Made by a program: the position numbers and the translations under genes. A stretch of 38,400 nt of DNA from Syntrophaceticus sp. (GTDB lineage Bacteria > Bacillota > DSM-12270 > Thermacetogeniales > Thermacetogeniaceae): assembly GCA_012842275.1 (NCBI GenBank), contig DUSK01000051.1, positions 1 to 38,400 on the forward strand, written 5' to 3'. Below are positions 36,328 through 38,400 of this stretch, one piece after another. The notes under the pieces were generated by a model that saw only the letters and a program-made list of their open reading frames with translations, was not told where the DNA came from and ran no database searches. The first letter of the stretch is position 1, and each line of letters opens with the position of its first letter.

Positions 36328-37221
36328 TTGACTGACCGGCTGGCTGCGATGGATATCGGAACCAATTCATGCCGTTTATTGATCGCTGATCTATGTGAAG
36401 GGCGCATTAAACCGGTTTTTACCGCATTGAGAACCAGCAGAATTGGGGAAGGGATGACCAGTAAAAGGATTCTTGGGAGGGGTCCTATAGAGCGGACCAT
36501 CAATGCTCTGCAAGAATACCGTCAAATAATCAATGAATATGGAGTTGATCGCTATCGAATAGTCGCTACCAGTGCTGTGCGTGAAGCAGCAAACGCGGCT
36601 TTTTTTCTTGATCAGGCCTCCAAAAGAACAGGGATGGATATACAGATCATCAGCGGTGCCGAAGAGGCCCGTCTCAATTACCTGGGTGTCTGTCATTCCG
36701 TTTCTCCACAAGGAACAGGAATAATCATCGATATCGGCGGTGGGAGCACTGAGTTTACCTATCTCCCTCATAAAGGAAGCCTCGATGAACTGTGCTGCCA
36801 CAGCATACCCCTTGGTGCTGTTCGCTTGACCGAGCAACCCTGTCTCCTTTCAGAAATACTCCTTCCTATGAAAGATGTTCTGGATGATATTAAACTCTTG
36901 CCTGATCCCTTTTTTATCGGTGTAGGGGGAACCATTACAACCATAGCTGCGATTTGTCAGGGGTTGGAGGTATATGATCCTCAGTTAGTCCATGGTTATA
37001 CTCTCACTAAGGATGATGTGGAGAGAATAATGTTTTTTCTCGCTGCAAAGAATAATGAGGAACGAAAAAGGGTTCCAGGGCTGCAGCCTGAACGGGCAGA
37101 TATTATTGTTGCCGGGGTTACTATTCTCTGGGCGATTCTGCGCTATCTGGAAGCCAGTACCCTTGTGGTGAGCGAGGCCGATCTTCTCTATGGAATAATT
37201 TTAGAAATGGCATCACTTTAA
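36328..37221 (+). CDS. Ppx/GppA phosphatase family protein
   Basis: The 297-residue protein belongs to the Ppx/GppA exopolyphosphatase/guanosine pentaphosphate phosphohydrolase family with the ASKHA fold. Motifs: MDIGTNSCRLLIADL, RIVATSAVREAANA, ISGAEEARLNYLGV, IDIGGGSTEF and GGTITTIAA. It is the short form lacking the HD domain of E. coli Ppx, so polyphosphate or (p)ppGpp as substrate cannot be decided. TTG start after GTGGGGTG. It follows the DivIC-like gene by 17 bases. Confidence 0.9.
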   Translation: MTDRLAAMDIGTNSCRLLIADLCEGRIKPVFTALRTSRIGEGMTSKRILGRGPIERTINALQEYRQIINEYGVDRYRIVATSAVREAANAAFFLDQASKRTGMDIQIISGAEEARLNYLGVCHSVSPQGTGIIIDIGGGSTEFTYLPHKGSLDELCCHSIPLGAVRLTEQPCLLSEILLPMKDVLDDIKLLPDPFFIGVGGTITTIAAICQGLEVYDPQLVHGYTLTKDDVERIMFFLAAKNNEERKRVPGLQPERADIIVAGVTILWAILRYLEASTLVVSEADLLYGIILEMASL

Positions 37222-37260
37222 ACAATCCGGTTGGACAACAAATCATGGAAGGAGTTTATT

Positions 37261-37701
37261 ATGAAATTTGCTTTCCTCCCTCTCCTGAGTGCAGCGATTG
37301 CTGGTATTTCTATGGCATTACAGGGTTCCTTTAATACAGCATTAAGTAAAGTAGTTGGCCTGATGGAGGCGAATTTTGTTGTACATGTTATCGGCACAGC
37401 TGCACTGTTTGTGATGCTGTGCCTGGGCCTGGGACACGGCACTTTGGCCAAGCTGGGGGATGCTCCCTGGTTCGCCTACCTGGGCGGTATACTCTCCATT
37501 GTTATCATCTATACGGTGATGGCCAGCATTTCTAAACTGGGTGTTGCCGTAGCCACTACTGTAATCATCGTGGGTCAGGTTTCTGCAGCTCTGATCATCG
37601 ATCATTTTGGCCTGTTCGGCCTGCGAGCCATTCCCTTTACCTGGTGGAAACTGTTAGGGCTGGTTCTGCTGGCTGCAGGAGCAAAATTGATGCTCAATTA
37701 A
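37261..37701 (+). CDS. YdcZ/DUF606 family small membrane transporter
   Basis: This 146-residue hydrophobic protein with four to five membrane segments resembles the YdcZ (DUF606) family of half-size drug/metabolite-type carriers. The glycine/alanine-rich AGISMALQGSFNTALSKVVG at the N-terminus and YLGGILSIVIIYTVMASI support this. Proteins of this type work as dimers with inverted topology; the substrate is unknown. AAGGAG precedes the ATG at 37261. It is 39 bases after the Ppx/GppA gene and is followed by a terminator. Confidence 0.75.
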   Translation: MKFAFLPLLSAAIAGISMALQGSFNTALSKVVGLMEANFVVHVIGTAALFVMLCLGLGHGTLAKLGDAPWFAYLGGILSIVIIYTVMASISKLGVAVATTVIIVGQVSAALIIDHFGLFGLRAIPFTWWKLLGLVLLAAGAKLMLN

Positions 37702-38018
37702 CCTTTTTCCTTGCTTTCGCTTGCCTTTTTCCCCTATATTTCGCCATATTTCAACAAAAACGGGTTAGTATAACTCGTTTTTGTTTTATTTTTGCCGTTT
37801 TTTGACCGCGAATTAATTACTGATTGAGTTGCTTTCCTTTTTTCGAGGGAAAAAACAAATTTTATAGAAGGAAATAATCTGTAAATGTAGAAGTAATCAT
37901 GTTACGGTACAATGTTGGTCTGATTAAATAAACCCAAAGGGGGTGGCGATTGGATAGATTAAAATATTGTTTTTGAGTATCAATTAAATTGTATAATTGT
38001 AGGAGGTGTATTAAGCCA
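37702..38018. other. Intergenic region with terminator and leader of the last gene
   Basis: These 317 bases hold no gene. The first third has the terminator at 37755-37793; a 7-bp TTTTTTC/GAAAAAA hairpin lies near 37838-37855. The rest is AT-rich and leads to AGGAGG at 38001-38006. GACCGCGAA (37804-37812) and TGATTGAGTT (37821-37830) also occur at 20-57 of the window, in front of rpmE. No clear promoter for the last gene could be fixed. Confidence 0.6.
37755..37793 (+). terminator. Terminator after the YdcZ-like gene
   Basis: A 13-bp stem (37755-37767 with 37771-37783, one G-U pair) with a three-base loop is followed by TTTTATTTTT. It ends the unit running from the division genes and separates it from the final gene. 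Confidence 0.88.
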
Positions 38019-38400
38019 GTGGAAGCTTTTGTACTCCCAAAAGCAGAATTGGGTAACTTTGTGGCCGAATTAAAAAAAGATAATGAGGTATTAGGGCCAG
38101 TTGCCAAAGGGGAGGAATATATATTTGCGCCTATTGATGATGTAAATAAATTGCGCCTTGATTATGATACTACTATTCTGCCTCCGGCCAAAAAGTTTAT
38201 CCATATGCCAGGGGAAGTTCTTTTTGAGTTTGAGGGTGTTGTTGAGGGGAAAGCCCCGGAAAAAGTAGAGAAACGTGTCCTTTTCGGAGTACACGCTTGT
38301 GATGTGAATGGTCTGTTAAGCCTCGATAAGGTATTTTTGGAGACTTATCCAGACTCTGATTACAAAGCGCGCCGTGAAAACACTGCCATTGTCGCCCTGA
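38019..38400 (+). CDS. Iron-sulfur redox subunit (4Fe-4S dicluster type), N-terminal part
   Basis: The gene runs off the window; 127 codons are visible. Translation from GTG 38019 gives an open frame with the motif FGVHACDVNGLLSLDKVF, which matches the GVxxCDxxxLxxLDxxF block of the family that includes anaerobic sulfite reductase AsrA, sulfhydrogenase beta subunits and related proteins with C-terminal [4Fe-4S] ferredoxin domains. The ferredoxin cysteines would lie beyond the edge. AGGAGG lies 12 bases before the start, slightly far. Partners such as a flavoprotein or hydrogenase subunit probably follow. Which subfamily it is cannot be told. Confidence 0.72.
   Translation, partial: MEAFVLPKAELGNFVAELKKDNEVLGPVAKGEEYIFAPIDDVNKLRLDYDTTILPPAKKFIHMPGEVLFEFEGVVEGKAPEKVEKRVLFGVHACDVNGLLSLDKVFLETYPDSDYKARRENTAIVAL

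Overview
The window reads as a chromosomal segment of an anaerobic, endospore-forming, flagellated Firmicute, most likely a Clostridia member of the Peptococcaceae/Desulfotomaculum kind. This is inference from gene content and order: rpmE-yqhQ-prfA-prmC, an atpZ-led F1Fo operon, ywmB-murA...spoIID-spoIIID-mbl-flhO-flhP, and yabP-yabQ-divIC. A selenocysteine formate dehydrogenase and Mo/W uptake genes point to strictly anaerobic life. Genes are dense with short gaps and good Shine-Dalgarno sites, and TTG/GTG starts are frequent. I see no tRNA, rRNA, CRISPR array, insertion sequence or phage gene.

Layout. 1-3460: ribosomal protein L31, a DUF1385 membrane protein, release factor 1 and its glutamine methyltransferase. 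3520-4610 (minus): a DUF1646 transporter, divergent from a + run of tsaC/sua5, mntP, a low-molecular-weight phosphatase with a coiled-coil insertion, rpiB, glyA, a dCMP deaminase, a MazG-like protein and a UDP-GlcNAc 2-epimerase. 11122-18278: ATP synthase operon atpZ-I-B-E-F-H-A-G-D-C, closed by a terminator. 18420-25604: a molybdenum/tungsten block with TupB/TupC-like ABC transporter parts, a MOT1-like molybdate permease, moeA and the selenoprotein gene fdhA. Upstream of fdhA lies a long leader holding a Moco-riboswitch-like RNA, two terminators and two identical palindromic decamers. 25763-29968: ywmB, murA, an MntR-type regulator and malic enzyme. 30092-34746: spoIID, spoIIID, mbl and three flagellar rod genes. 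34811-37701: yabP, yabQ, a small sigma-like HTH protein, a DivIC/FtsB protein, Ppx/GppA and a YdcZ-type membrane protein. 38019-end: the start of an iron-sulfur subunit cut by the window edge.

How it fits together. The Mo/W block forms a logical unit: oxyanion uptake, metal insertion (MoeA), a cofactor-sensing RNA leader, and an enzyme (FdhA) that needs bis-MGD plus selenocysteine. It sits between the ATP synthase operon and ywmB-murA, which are close neighbours in Bacillus subtilis. Malic enzyme and the mntR-like gene likewise separate murA from spoIID.

The most notable items are the fdhA leader (a riboswitch-like element with a mutually exclusive terminator pairing, followed by an unexplained structured block and a second strong terminator), the Sec codon with its SECIS hairpin, the coiled-coil insertion in the YwlE-type phosphatase, and a three-box DnaA-like cluster before the divIC region. 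No feature amounts to a wholly new system; the fdhA leader is the best candidate for undescribed regulation.
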